A stretch of 50,148 nucleotides of DNA from Limnohabitans sp. Rim8. GTDB taxonomy: Bacteria > Pseudomonadota > Gammaproteobacteria > Burkholderiales > Burkholderiaceae_C. The translations under genes were made by a program, and so were the position numbers. The stretch covers positions 1-50,148 of the forward strand of contig CAMDFT010000014.1 of assembly GCA_945897795.1 (NCBI GenBank), written 5' to 3'. The notes under the pieces were generated by a model that was not told the origin of the DNA, did no database searches, and saw nothing but the letters and a program-made list of their open reading frames with translations. This document shows, in pieces, positions 30,755 through 39,878 of this stretch (position 1 is its first letter; each line of letters begins with the position of its first letter).

Positions 30755-30790
30755 GCAAAATGTTTCACTTGATCATGCTCAGGAGCCCGT

Positions 30791-31009
30791 ATGAACAGAA
30801 TTACTTTGGAGCCAGGAAAACGTGGCGGACGACCTTGCGTTCGTGGTTTGCGCATTTCCGTTTATGACGTGCTTTCGATGCTTTCCAACGGCATGACAAC
30901 GCAAGACATTCTGGAAGACTTCCCTGAGCTTGAGGCGCAGGATATTTCGGCAGTGCTGGCCTTTGCTGCCGATCGCGAGCACAAGGTACACGCCCTTGCT
31001 GTGTCATGA
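30791..31009 (+). CDS. DUF433 antitoxin
   Basis: A 72-residue protein of the DUF433 family (VapB45-like antitoxins): MNRITLEPGKRGGRPCVRGLRISVYDVLSMLSNGMTTQDILEDFPELEAQDISAVLAFAADRE. This is an N-terminal strand region followed by a compact helix-turn-helix that binds DNA. AGGAGCCCGT precedes the ATG. It overlaps the toxin gene by 4 bp (ATGA at 31006-31009). Family length is normal. Confidence 0.86.
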   Translation: MNRITLEPGKRGGRPCVRGLRISVYDVLSMLSNGMTTQDILEDFPELEAQDISAVLAFAADREHKVHALAVS

Positions 31010-31338
31010 AGCTGTTGCTTGACGAAAACTTGTCGCGCAGATTGGTGCCCTTTTTGCAGCACGACTTTGCGGGTTCATCACAGGTGGTTTTAGAGGGGTT
31101 GGCGTCATGCTCGGACACGGAACTGTGGAATTTTTCCAAGGCGCAAGGTTTTGTGATTGTGACGCGCGATGCCGATTTTGAGGAGTTGTCTTTGGTCTGG
31201 GGTGCACCGCCGCAGGTGATTTGGCTGAAAACCCAAAACCTCAACCGAGCTGCAACGCTCAAAATTTTGCTGGAGAACAAATTGCAGATTCAGGAGTCCC
31301 TTTTTACCCATGGCATGGCGTGCATCGAATTGTCATGA
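31006..31338 (+). CDS. DUF5615 PIN-like toxin
   Basis: A 110-residue PIN-like protein: MKLLLDENLSRRLVPFLQHDF with the first acidic pair (DEN), then SDTELWNFSKAQGFVIVTRDADFEELSLVWGAPPQVIWLKTQN with the second acidic cluster (TRDADFEE). DUF5615 proteins pair with DUF433 antitoxins and are treated as probable ribonucleases of the Mut7-C/PIN clan. The target is unknown. The gene ends 33 bp before the convergent gspF. Confidence 0.86.
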   Translation: MKLLLDENLSRRLVPFLQHDFAGSSQVVLEGLASCSDTELWNFSKAQGFVIVTRDADFEELSLVWGAPPQVIWLKTQNLNRAATLKILLENKLQIQESLFTHGMACIELS

Positions 31339-31371
31339 TGTCCATCAGGCTATTCACGGCCACCCCCCCGC

Positions 31372-32610
31372 TCACTTGACAAACTGGTTGAGCTGCATGA
31401 TTGGCATCAGCACCGCCAGCACGATCAGCATGACCATGCCGCCCATGGCGACGATCAGCAAGGGCTCCAGCACGGTGGCCAAGGCCATGGCGCGGCGCTG
31501 CACTTCGCCTGACATTTGTTGCGCCGCACGTTGCAGCATCACCGGCAGTTGGCCGGTTTGTTCGCCCAGCCGCGCAAACATGGACAACAGGCCCGGAAAT
31601 CGGCCGTTTTGCGCCAGCGCCGTACCCAGCGGGGCGCCTTCGCGCACGCGCACCAAGGCTTCGAGGGCATCGGCCCGCAGGGCTTGGTTGGACAAGGTGT
31701 CGGCCGCCGCCTGCAGCGCTTTGAGGATGGGCACGCCTGCGGCCGTGAGCATGGCCAGCGTGGAGGCAAAGCGGGCGCTGTTGTAGCCCCGCGCCAATCG
31801 GCCAATCAGGGGCAGGAGCAGCCAAGCGGCGTCAAAGCGCAAACGCAGCGCCGCTTGGCGCATGGCCAGCCGAAAAGCCAGCACGCCACCTGCCAACAGC
31901 AACAGCAAAAACCAGCCCCAGTTGCGCACAAAGTCGCTGATGGCCAACATGGCCACGGTCAGCCCCGGCAATTGCCGTTTGGTGCCCGCAAAGACCCCGG
32001 CCACTTGCGGCACCACCGAGGTAACCAGAAAAATCACAATGGCCAGCGCCACCAGGCTGACGATGGCCGGGTACAGCGAGGCCGACAGCAGTTTGGCGCG
32101 CAGCACTTGTTGGTCTTCCAAGTCATTGGCCAGCTGGTTGAGCACGTCCGACAAGTGGCCGCTTTGCTCGCCTGCGGAGATCACGGCGCGGTCGATGGCG
32201 GGAAACTCTTGTGGAAATTGCGCCAGCGCCCGGCCCAGCGTGCTGCCCGAATTGATGTCGGCGCGGATGGCGGCCAGCAGGTGGCGCTGTTTCTCTTTTT
32301 CGACCTCTTCGCTCAAAGCGGCCAAGGCGCGTTCGACCGGCAAGCCGCTGCCCACCAGGCCGGCCAGTTGGCGCGTCCACACGGCGCGTTCGCTGGTGCT
32401 GAAGGCGCGTCCTCCGCCAATGGGGCGCTGCCACCAGGGCAGGGCGCTGGCCGCTTCGCTGGCCGAGCCCGAGGCAATGGCCTCCACCAGCAGCGGCACC
32501 AGCTGCTGCGTGCGCAGCTGGGTGCGGGCGGTTTTCAGGCTGTCGGCCTCGAGCGTGCCTTTGCGCAGGGCACCATCGGGTTGCAGGGCTTCAAAACGGT
32601 AGGCGGGCAT
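31372..32610 (-). CDS. gspF: Type II secretion system inner-membrane protein GspF
   Basis: A 412-residue platform protein starting MPAYRFEALQPDGALRKGTLEADS. Two T2SSF domains (about 70-195 and 275-398) are visible; EFPAIDRAVISAGEQSGHLSDVL and its second-repeat equivalent GLLSMFARLGEQTGQLPVML are the family repeats, with three membrane helices between and after them. It links the GspE ATPase to the pseudopilus assembly machinery. It is the last gene of the leftward gsp operon, 10 bp after the mipA-like gene. No strong ribosome-binding site precedes the ATG. Confidence 0.93.
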   Translation of the reverse strand: MPAYRFEALQPDGALRKGTLEADSLKTARTQLRTQQLVPLLVEAIASGSASEAASALPWWQRPIGGGRAFSTSERAVWTRQLAGLVGSGLPVERALAALSEEVEKEKQRHLLAAIRADINSGSTLGRALAQFPQEFPAIDRAVISAGEQSGHLSDVLNQLANDLEDQQVLRAKLLSASLYPAIVSLVALAIVIFLVTSVVPQVAGVFAGTKRQLPGLTVAMLAISDFVRNWGWFLLLLLAGGVLAFRLAMRQAALRLRFDAAWLLLPLIGRLARGYNSARFASTLAMLTAAGVPILKALQAAADTLSNQALRADALEALVRVREGAPLGTALAQNGRFPGLLSMFARLGEQTGQLPVMLQRAAQQMSGEVQRRAMALATVLEPLLIVAMGGMVMLIVLAVLMPIMQLNQFVK

Positions 32611-32620
32611 GTGTCAGGTT

Positions 32621-33586
32621 TCAGCGGCTGAAGTAAAGGACGCCGATCTGGCCGTTCCAGCTCAAGGTGCTGGGGCTGACGGCATGGACTTGGCCCAGAT
32701 GGCGCGAGCTGCCCACCGTGCCAAACCAGGCCCATTGCGGCGTGAAGGCATAACGGTAACTCAGGCCCAGGCCCACCGAGCCCAAGCCGGAGTGCCAGCC
32801 TCCGGTTGGCGGGGGCAGCAGGCGCAGCTGGGTGGCCCAGTGGTCGGCTGTGGCCCATTCGACGCCGCCGCTCAGGCTGATCGCGCTGCGCTCGCTCAGC
32901 GGCAGGCCATACGATGCCCCCACCGACAAGGTGGTGCCGTTGCCACGGTCCATCAGGTCTTGCGTCATGTCGGTGCCCACCGACCAGCGTTTGTTCAGTG
33001 CGTAGTTCACGCCCACGCGGGCGCGCAAGGTGTTCTTGCCCGAAGAAAAACCGTCAAAACTGCTGTTGTCTTGCAGGTTTTGGACGCGCAAAGACAGCGC
33101 CACTTTCAGGCGTTCATCGTCGCGCAGCTGGTAGGCCAAATTTGACGCTTTGCGGTAACCGCTGAAGGCCAGCCATTCGTCGCCAGTGGCATGGCCCAAA
33201 CGCCAACGCCCATAGCGCACACCGAGTACCGGGCGCAACGCCACGTCGGTGCGGGCATCGGCCAGGTCGAGGGTTTTGAGCTTCAGGCCCAGGGCGTAGC
33301 GCCAGCGGTGCGCGGGGGCATCGCTGGGGGTGGCTTCTGGAGTTTGTTCGACCGAGGTCAGGGCCGTGGTGTCGGTTGTTTGAGCCTGGGCCACGTTGCT
33401 GCTAACAGCGGCCCACACCAGCCCAAGGCAAGCGCCCATCGACCACAGGGGTGGGCTCCTACGGGGCAGCGGTTTGCCTTTTTGTAGGAGCCCACCCCTG
33501 TGGGCGATGACTGGCGCACCACAGCCCTCAGCCACCGCAGGTGCGCTTCGCAAAGGGGCCATGGTGGGTGAGCGTGGGTGCTGCAT
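32621..33586 (-). CDS. MipA/OmpV-like outer-membrane protein inside the gsp operon
   Basis: A 321-residue frame. From residue 50 it shows a signal-peptide core (MGACLGLVWAAVSSNVAQA), then alternating beta strands with YALGLKLKTL, RPVLGVRYGRWRLG, RARVGVNYALNKRWSVGTDMTQDLMDRG and a C-terminal strand GQIGVLYFSR, the pattern of MipA/OmpV barrel proteins. The first 49 codons run through a REP-like inverted repeat (33437-33509). ATG 33586 is 6 bp after gspE and could be coupled to it; ATG 33439 lies inside the repeat and would give a signal peptide lacking basic residues. I keep the longer form. Its role in secretion is unknown. Confidence 0.72.
   Translation of the reverse strand: MQHPRSPTMAPLRSAPAVAEGCGAPVIAHRGGLLQKGKPLPRRSPPLWSMGACLGLVWAAVSSNVAQAQTTDTTALTSVEQTPEATPSDAPAHRWRYALGLKLKTLDLADARTDVALRPVLGVRYGRWRLGHATGDEWLAFSGYRKASNLAYQLRDDERLKVALSLRVQNLQDNSSFDGFSSGKNTLRARVGVNYALNKRWSVGTDMTQDLMDRGNGTTLSVGASYGLPLSERSAISLSGGVEWATADHWATQLRLLPPPTGGWHSGLGSVGLGLSYRYAFTPQWAWFGTVGSSRHLGQVHAVSPSTLSWNGQIGVLYFSR
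33437..33509. repeat. REP-like inverted repeat inside the mipA-like coding frame
   Basis: Two 26-bp arms (33437-33462 and 33484-33509) are inverted copies with one mismatch. The right arm begins GTAGGAGCCCACCCC and ends GTGGGCGATG; the spacer is 21 bp. Elements of this GTAGGAGCCCACCCC type resemble the intergenic REP sequences scattered through proteobacterial genomes. This one lies within codons about 26-50 of the mipA-like gene. No second copy was seen in the window. Confidence 0.8.
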
Positions 33587-33592
33587 GCGGCT

Positions 33593-34999
33593 TCAGTCCC
33601 GCGTGACGCGCAGCAGCTCTTCGGCGCTGGTGATGCCTGCATCCACCAGGCGCTGGCCATCGTGGCGCATCAGCACCATGCCTTGGGTCAAAGCGGTGGC
33701 GCGCAGCTCGGCTTCTGCGGCGCGGTGGTGGATTTGGGCGCGGACCTCGTCGGTGGCGACCAGCAGCTCAAAAATGCCGGTGCGTCCAGCGTAGCCCGTT
33801 TGGCCACAGGCCGCGCAACCCGCACCGTGGCAGGCGGTGCAGCGCTTGCGCACCAGGCGCTGGGCCAGCACGCCCAACAGCGATGAGCTGAGCAAGAACG
33901 GCTCGACGCCCATGTCGATCAGGCGGTTCACCGCACTGGCCGCGTCGTTGGTGTGCAGCGTGGCCAGCACCAGGTGGCCGGTGAGCGAGGCCTGAATGGC
34001 GATCTGCGCGGTTTCAAAGTCGCGGATCTCGCCGATCATGATCACGTCCGGGTCTTGCCGCAGGATGGCACGCAGGGCCTTGGCAAACGTCAGGTCGATC
34101 TTCGCATTCACCTGGGTCTGGCCCACGCCGGGCAGCTCGTATTCAATCGGGTCTTCCACCGTCATGATGTTGTGGCGCGTGGCGTCCAGGCGCTGCAGCG
34201 CGGCATACAAGCTGGTGGTTTTGCCCGAGCCGGTGGGCCCCGTCACCAGCAAAATGCCGTGCGGTTGGTTGATGAGTTGGTCCAGCTGTTGCAGCACTTG
34301 GCCCTGCATGCCTACGGCCTCCAGGGTCAGGCGCGCTTCGCTTTTGTCGAGCAAGCGCAGCACGGCGCGTTCGCCATGCGCACTGGGCAGGGTGGACACG
34401 CGCACATCCACAGCGCGTGCGCCCAGTCGCAAGCTGATGCGGCCGTCTTGCGGCAGTCGTTTTTCTGCGATGTCGAGTTCGGCCATGATTTTCAGGCGCG
34501 AAATCAATGCGGCATGCAACGCCCGATTAGGTTGTACAACTTCGCGCAGGGTGCCGTCTATGCGGAAACGCACACTCGAGTGGCGTTCGTAGGGCTCGAT
34601 GTGGATGTCGCTGGCCCCGTCGCGTGTGGCCTGGGTGAGCAAGGCGTTGAGCATGCGGATGATGGGCGCGTCGTCGCTGGCCTCCAGCAGGTCTTCCACC
34701 GCGGGCAGGTCTTGCATCATGCGCGAGAGGTCGGCTTCGGACTCGACCTCGCTGACCACGGCAGCAGCGGTGGACGCGCCGTGCGCCTGGCCACCCGAAT
34801 AGGCCTGGTGGATGCGTTGGCTCAGGTCGGCGGCCTCCACGATTTGCATCTGAAGGCTTTGACCTGCAAATTTGCGCGATACCTCGGACAAGGCCGAACG
34901 GTCACTGGCGTCACACCAACTCAGGGTCAGGCGGTCGCCATCCCCCTCCAGCAGCAGTTTGCTGGTGCGGGCAAAGGCGTAGGGCAGGGGGTGGCGCAT
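33593..34999 (-). CDS. gspE: Type II secretion ATPase GspE
   Basis: A 468-residue hexameric ATPase. Walker [10 protein letters not shown] is near residue 255, the Asp box and Walker B region includes [16 protein letters not shown] near 318, and the His box [12 protein letters not shown] follows. A tetracysteine zinc motif [12 protein letters not shown] is near residue 390. [14 protein letters not shown] and SDIHIEPYE mark the N-terminal and N2E domains. It powers pseudopilus assembly from the cytoplasm. It starts 9 bp after gspD and is followed by the mipA-like gene before gspF. Confidence 0.93.
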   Translation of the reverse strand: MRHPLPYAFARTSKLLLEGDGDRLTLSWCDASDRSALSEVSRKFAGQSLQMQIVEAADLSQRIHQAYSGGQAHGASTAAAVVSEVESEADLSRMMQDLPAVEDLLEASDDAPIIRMLNALLTQATRDGASDIHIEPYERHSSVRFRIDGTLREVVQPNRALHAALISRLKIMAELDIAEKRLPQDGRISLRLGARAVDVRVSTLPSAHGERAVLRLLDKSEARLTLEAVGMQGQVLQQLDQLINQPHGILLVTGPTGSGKTTSLYAALQRLDATRHNIMTVEDPIEYELPGVGQTQVNAKIDLTFAKALRAILRQDPDVIMIGEIRDFETAQIAIQASLTGHLVLATLHTNDAASAVNRLIDMGVEPFLLSSSLLGVLAQRLVRKRCTACHGAGCAACGQTGYAGRTGIFELLVATDEVRAQIHHRAAEAELRATALTQGMVLMRHDGQRLVDAGITSAEELLRVTRD

Positions 35000-35008
35000 G
35001 GCGGTGGC

Positions 35009-37201
35009 TCAGGGCTGGCGGGTGGACGTAGATGGCGTCACTGGCGTCGCTCCTGCGGGAGCAATGGGTGTCACGATGGGCGACCTGTCCACAGGCGGTA
35101 ACACGGCTGATCCCTCCACAGGCAGCGGCCCGGTGGGCAGCGGCTGGAAGCCTTGTTGCTGCAAGCGCATTTGCTCGTAGCGGCCCATCGACAGGGCATC
35201 GGCCGCTGCGCCATCGCGCACCACCACGGGTCGCAGGAACACCATCAGGTTGGTCTTTTTGCGGCTGCGAACTTCCGACTTGAACAAATTACCAAACAAA
35301 GGAATATCTCCCAGGCCCGGCACTTTTTCTTGGCTGGTGCTGGTGTCGTCTTGCAGCAAGCCGCCCAGCACGACGATGGAGCCATCGTCCACCAGCACGT
35401 TGGTCTCAATGGAGCGCTTGTTGGTGATCAAGCCATCTTTGGAGCCAATGGATTTGGCGTCGACGTTGCTGACTTCTTGGTAGACCTGCATCTTGATCGT
35501 GCCGTTTTCGCTGATCTGTGGTCTGACGCGCAGTGTCAGGCCGACATCTTTGCGCTCAATGGTGGTGAAGGGGTTGGTCGTGCCCGCTGCAGCAGCAGCG
35601 TAAGAGCCGGTGACAAAGGGCACGTTTTGGCCAATCACGATCTTGGCCTCTTCGTTGTCCAACGTGAGCAAGTTGGGCGTGGACAGCACGTTCGCATCGC
35701 CGTTTGACTGCAAAAACCGCGCCAAAGCACCGAGGGCCAAGGCACCGTTGCGTTGTGCGCCCACGGCAAGGTTCAGGCCGGTCGATGCCGTGTAATTGCC
35801 CGAAGCCGCCCCTGCAGCCAGGGTCAACAAGTTGGTGCCGCCCACCGCAAAGTTGGTGCCCAACAAGCCCACAAGGCTTCCGTTGGTGCCGGTGCCGCTC
35901 ATCCACTGCACACCAAATTCGGCAGCCTTGTCGGCGCTGACTTCGGCGATCAGGCTCTCGACAAACACCTGTGCGCGGCGCTGGTCGAGCATGTCGATCA
36001 CGCTGCGCAGCTGGCGGTATTGCGGCTCTGGCGCGGTGATGATGAGGGCGTTGGTGGCTGGGTCGGCCTGGATCTGGCCGCCGGTCGACGGCTGGGCCGA
36101 GGGACTGGCGCCGCCCGCCGTCGCACCTGCGCCCGCTGCCGCCGGGTTGCCAAGGGTTGTACTGGAGGCAGCCGCACCGCTGCGTGCCTCGCCCGCGATG
36201 GCGGCGCGCAAGGTGGTGGCCAGTTTGGTCGCGTCGGCGTTTTTCAGGTAAACCACATGGATGTTGCCGCTGGCCGCGCCCGCGCCGCTGGCGCTGGGTT
36301 GGTCAAGCTGGTCGACCAAACTGCGCACCAGCGCCAGACGCGCCGGGTTGGCCGCCCGCACGATGAGCGAGTTGGTGCGCACCTCGGGGATGACGGTGGT
36401 CTTGAACGAATTGTCCGATTGGCCTTGAGCGGCTGGGGCAGCGGCAGCGCCCGATTCGATCAGGCGCTGCACCATGGGGGCCAGGTCGCCCGCGATGGCG
36501 TGGCGCAGACGCAGCACCTCGACGCCAGTGGCGTTGGACACATCAAGCGCCGCGATGATGCGGCCCAGGCGCTGCAGGTTGTCGCTGTAGTCGGTGATGA
36601 CCAGCGCGTTGGTGCCGGGGTTGACGTTGATGGTGTTGTTGGGGCTGATCAGGGGGCGCAGCACCGGCACCAGGTTGTTCACGTTTTCGTGGTTGAGTTT
36701 GAAGATTTGCGTCACGATTTGCCCGGTCCCGGCGGGCACGGCCCCGGCCGACACGGCGCTGCTTTGCAGCTTGGCTTCGGCCTCGGGCACCACGGTGTAA
36801 AGCCCGGCTGATTCCACCAGCGCAAAGCCTTGGGTGCGCAACTGCGCAGCAAACAGCCGCAGGGCCTGTGCCGGGGGCACGGGCACGGTGCTGGACAGCG
36901 ACATCGTGCCCTTGACTCGCGGGTCAACCACCACGTTGGCACCCGACAAGGTGGCCAAGGTGCGGGCTACGGCCTCGATCTCGGCGTTCACAAAATTGAG
37001 CGTGACGGGTTCACGGCGCGAGGACTTGAGGGCCGGTGGGTTTGTCATCGGATTGACCACCGGGTTGGCCGCGGGCTTGTCCAAGCTTTGGGCATGCACC
37101 CCTGGCGCGAGCCAGCCCAGGGCCGCGAGGCAGGCCACGGCCAAAGCGCTGTGGGGCCAGCGGGCACGGTTCAAGGGGCGCATGTGAGCAAAGTCGTTCA
37201 T
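35009..37201 (-). CDS. gspD: Type II secretion outer-membrane secretin GspD
   Basis: A 730-residue secretin. After a signal peptide (RPLNRARWPHSALAVACLAALGWLAPGVHA) come N0 (VTLNFVNAEIEAVARTLATLSGANVVVDPRVKG and on), N1-N3 domains (LVPVLRPLISPNNTINVNPGTNALVITDY; HVVYLKNADATKLATTLR) and the secretin core with VPGLGDIPLFGNLFKSE. A glycine/alanine/serine-rich insert interrupts N3. The C-terminus is a proline/threonine-rich tail that could be the pilotin-binding S-domain. ATG 37199-37201 is used; ATG 37183 and a TTG at 37267 overlapping the gspN stop are alternatives. Confidence 0.92.
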   Translation of the reverse strand: MNDFAHMRPLNRARWPHSALAVACLAALGWLAPGVHAQSLDKPAANPVVNPMTNPPALKSSRREPVTLNFVNAEIEAVARTLATLSGANVVVDPRVKGTMSLSSTVPVPPAQALRLFAAQLRTQGFALVESAGLYTVVPEAEAKLQSSAVSAGAVPAGTGQIVTQIFKLNHENVNNLVPVLRPLISPNNTINVNPGTNALVITDYSDNLQRLGRIIAALDVSNATGVEVLRLRHAIAGDLAPMVQRLIESGAAAAPAAQGQSDNSFKTTVIPEVRTNSLIVRAANPARLALVRSLVDQLDQPSASGAGAASGNIHVVYLKNADATKLATTLRAAIAGEARSGAAASSTTLGNPAAAGAGATAGGASPSAQPSTGGQIQADPATNALIITAPEPQYRQLRSVIDMLDQRRAQVFVESLIAEVSADKAAEFGVQWMSGTGTNGSLVGLLGTNFAVGGTNLLTLAAGAASGNYTASTGLNLAVGAQRNGALALGALARFLQSNGDANVLSTPNLLTLDNEEAKIVIGQNVPFVTGSYAAAAAGTTNPFTTIERKDVGLTLRVRPQISENGTIKMQVYQEVSNVDAKSIGSKDGLITNKRSIETNVLVDDGSIVVLGGLLQDDTSTSQEKVPGLGDIPLFGNLFKSEVRSRKKTNLMVFLRPVVVRDGAAADALSMGRYEQMRLQQQGFQPLPTGPLPVEGSAVLPPVDRSPIVTPIAPAGATPVTPSTSTRQP

Positions 37202-37263
37202 GGTGTTCAGGTCTTGAAACTGGGGGCAGGGTGGTTGCAATGAAAGAGGGGGATGAACCGGGT

Positions 37264-38094
37264 TCAACCCAAAGTCAGCAAACTGCGCGCGCCCTGGCGG
37301 CGGCCCAGAATGTTGAGCAAATTATCGAATGCGGCCTCATGGCCTTCGGCCGCACTGGCCTCTCCGGTAAAGCGCAGGCGCTGGCCCACCCATTGGCCCT
37401 GGCCTGACAGCATCAAGGGGCCTTGCAGCGTGCTCAGGGCCAAGCCCGGTGTGGGCGTGCCTTCGGGGGTGCCGGTCAGGGCGATGCGGTAGCTGCCCAT
37501 GGGCTTGACGGGGCTCAGGCGCGAAGACATGTCTTGCAGGCCCAGCTCCAGCAGGCCCTGCATTTGCAAACGGCCTTGCGCCCAGTGCAGTTGCAGCGCT
37601 TCGGTGCGCAGCTGCAACTGGCCTTCGGCCTGCAGTGTGTTCCAGGGGGCCCCCAAGCCGCTGAGCAAGGCGGCTGGCCAGCTTGACTGGTGGTCGCTGG
37701 CTTGCAGGTGCAGGGTGTTCCAGCCCAGAGTGGCTTGCACGCTGGCGGCCTGCGTCATGCAGCAGTCGGCCCGCCAGCCCAGGCGCAGGCCTGCCCAAGC
37801 GGGTGACAGGGTCCAGTGCAGCCGGCCGGGCAGGGCCTGCGGCTGGCGGCTGCCCGCGCCGCCGCTGAGCAGCAGCTGGGCCGAGCCTTGCCACACCGTG
37901 CCCCGTGGGTTGAGCCATTGAACCTGGCCTTGGCTGGCCTTTGCCACGCCCCAGGCCAGCCAGCGGGCAGGGGCCCACACCAGCAGCGCCAATCCCAGGC
38001 CCATTAGCGCGCCGAGCAAGGCCAAAGACCAGGGCGCACGCACCGAACTGGCTGGGCGCGCGCTGGTTCGACGAAGGGCTTTCATGGCGTTCAT
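37264..38094 (-). CDS. gspN: Type II secretion protein GspN
   Basis: A 276-residue bitopic protein: an N-terminal helix (SLALLGALMGLGLALLVWAPARWLAWGV), then a periplasmic domain with GQVQWLNPRGTVWQGSAQLLLSGG and LTLG at the end, matching the GspN family. It is present in some type II systems only, and its precise role is not settled. ATG 38092-38094 overlaps the gspM stop by one base (TAATG). Confidence 0.83.
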   Translation of the reverse strand: MNAMKALRRTSARPASSVRAPWSLALLGALMGLGLALLVWAPARWLAWGVAKASQGQVQWLNPRGTVWQGSAQLLLSGGAGSRQPQALPGRLHWTLSPAWAGLRLGWRADCCMTQAASVQATLGWNTLHLQASDHQSSWPAALLSGLGAPWNTLQAEGQLQLRTEALQLHWAQGRLQMQGLLELGLQDMSSRLSPVKPMGSYRIALTGTPEGTPTPGLALSTLQGPLMLSGQGQWVGQRLRFTGEASAAEGHEAAFDNLLNILGRRQGARSLLTLG

Positions 38095-38615
38095 TAATTT
38101 GACGGCAAACGCAGCACCAGACTGCCGCGCCAAGTGGTGTCCAAGCTGTCTGGGCCGGGCGGGCTGGCGTGTTGCAGTTGGGCTTGTGTGGGCAAGGCCT
38201 GGGCGTTGTCACGCGCCTGGCTCAGCCAACGGGCCAGGGCGGAAGCTGGGGCGGCTTGCAGGCTCAGGGTGGCGGTTTCACCCTGCAGGCTGATGCGCGC
38301 GTTGGGGCCCAGCTCGGCCAAGTTTTTTTCCAGCCACTTGGCGGCATCTGTGCGGGTGATGACCGCAGGTTTTTGCAGGCTCTGGGCTTGCGCTTGCAGC
38401 TGACGCATGCGCTGGCTTTGGGCGTCGAGCAGGGCCTGGCGGGCCGGGGCCTCTTGCCAGGTGCGAAGCGCTGGGGCCAGGGCCAGCATCCACAGCGCGG
38501 CCAGGCCCAGCACCCAGACGCCGATGCCAAGCAGCCGCTGCTCACGCGGGTTGCGCCGGGACCAGACGGCTTGCCAGCCGCTGCGCACTTGCGCGGTCAG
38601 GGTTGACAGGTTCAT
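38094..38615 (-). CDS. gspM: Type II secretion protein GspM
   Basis: A 173-residue inner-membrane protein: a short cytoplasmic start (MNLSTLTAQVRSGWQAVWSRRNPREQRLL), one helix (GIGVWVLGLAALWMLALAPAL), a coiled region (LLDAQSQRMRQLQAQAQSLQ) and a ferredoxin-like periplasmic domain. It pairs with GspL in the platform. ATG 38613-38615 overlaps the gspL stop by 4 bp (ATGA). A longer open frame upstream is antisense-like and rejected. Confidence 0.88.
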   Translation of the reverse strand: MNLSTLTAQVRSGWQAVWSRRNPREQRLLGIGVWVLGLAALWMLALAPALRTWQEAPARQALLDAQSQRMRQLQAQAQSLQKPAVITRTDAAKWLEKNLAELGPNARISLQGETATLSLQAAPASALARWLSQARDNAQALPTQAQLQHASPPGPDSLDTTWRGSLVLRLPSN

Positions 38616-39871
38616 GGCTTGGCCTCCGTTTGGGCGGTCATCAACCAACCGTCGCCTTGGGCGCGCCAGGCATAGCCCAGGGCGCTCAGGCTTTGTGTCA
38701 AGGCTTGCTGTTGGGCGGCATCGGGTTGAAAGTCTTGCAGGCGCATTTGGCCCGTTTGATAAGACCACTGGCGCGGCGCGGCCAGACCTGGCGGCAAAGA
38801 TTGGCCCAGCGCAGCCAGCATGGCTTCGAGGTCGCCCGCGCCGAGTTGGCCCGAGTTCTGGCGAAGTCGATCGACTTGTTGGGCCATTTGCAGCGGCGCA
38901 TCGACCACCAAGGTGGTTTCTGGGAAGGTTTCGCGCAGCACCTGGGCCCAGCTGCTTTGCTGTACTTGCCAGTCAGCGCGGGTTTTCCAGGCCCAGGCAT
39001 TCAGGCCCACCAATTGCGCGGCCAGCAAGACCCACAAGCCCCAGCGTGCGGGTCGCCAGGCGGGGCTGTGCCCAAGGCTGCTGGCGGTGCGTTGCCAGTT
39101 TTTCAGTTGGCGGCTGCGGGCGTTGGCGCGCAGCCCAAATTGGGCCAGGTCCCAATCACCCGCCACGGCGGCCAGCCAGTGCTGGGCCGGGGGCATGAGG
39201 CGCACGCCTGTACCCAACAGCTCTGTGGCCAAGGCCACGGCAGCGGGTTCGGCCAGCAGCGTGGCCGTGGCCCGCTCGGCTTCGGACAATCCCAGTCGTT
39301 CGTGGGTCGTCAATCCGGCTGGGTGCAGTGCAGACCAGGGCTGGCCCCAGACGCCGCGTTCGGGGTGGCTGACCCACAGCCAGCCGGTGTCGGCATCGCC
39401 CAGGGCTGTCAGCTGCACAGGGCTGGCGGTTGTGCCTGGCGAGAGTTCGGGCACGATGCGGTGCACCGTCAAACCTGCCTGTTCAAGGGCTTGCAGGTGG
39501 GCGCTCAGCCAGGCACGGTCGCATGCGGCCACCCAGGGGCGGGGGGTGTTGGCCCAGTCGGTTTGCAAGGCCAAATGCACTTGATCGGGGTCGTCCAGCA
39601 GACGGTCTTCCAGCAAGCCCTGCAAGGCCGCTTGGACGCGTTGGGCTTGTTTGTGCAGACCTGTGGGCAGCTCGACGCGGTGCCACGACAGCGCCGCAGC
39701 GGGCACCAGGGCCACGGTTTCGGTTTGGCGATCGGCAGCAGGCAACAAAGCGGCCGCCGCCCACTGCAGTTTGAGTGTGCGTGAGCCGGGTTCGGCCTCG
39801 ACCCAGGAATGGGGGTAGGCGAGGGTGGGGCTGGGCAGGCCCGGTGGCAGTTGGATGATCAAGGTGCGCAT
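38612..39871 (-). CDS. gspL: Type II secretion protein GspL
   Basis: A 419-residue protein: a cytoplasmic actin-like domain beginning MRTLIIQLPPGLPSPTLAYPHSWV, then one membrane helix near residue 290 (WGLWVLLAAQLVGLNAWAW) and a periplasmic ferredoxin-like domain ending MTAQTEAKP. It anchors GspE to the membrane. ATG 39869-39871 lies 7 bp after the gspK stop; two upstream ATGs in frame would overlap gspK. Confidence 0.9.
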   Translation of the reverse strand: MRTLIIQLPPGLPSPTLAYPHSWVEAEPGSRTLKLQWAAAALLPAADRQTETVALVPAAALSWHRVELPTGLHKQAQRVQAALQGLLEDRLLDDPDQVHLALQTDWANTPRPWVAACDRAWLSAHLQALEQAGLTVHRIVPELSPGTTASPVQLTALGDADTGWLWVSHPERGVWGQPWSALHPAGLTTHERLGLSEAERATATLLAEPAAVALATELLGTGVRLMPPAQHWLAAVAGDWDLAQFGLRANARSRQLKNWQRTASSLGHSPAWRPARWGLWVLLAAQLVGLNAWAWKTRADWQVQQSSWAQVLRETFPETTLVVDAPLQMAQQVDRLRQNSGQLGAGDLEAMLAALGQSLPPGLAAPRQWSYQTGQMRLQDFQPDAAQQQALTQSLSALGYAWRAQGDGWLMTAQTEAKP

Positions 39872-39878
39872 GAGCGAA

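Noticed and set aside
35045..35062. GCTCC-TGCG-GGAGC inverted repeat near the 3' end of gspD, as a possible second REP element
   Set aside because: Only 5-bp arms, lies in the proline-rich tail coding region, and does not match the element at 33437-33509.
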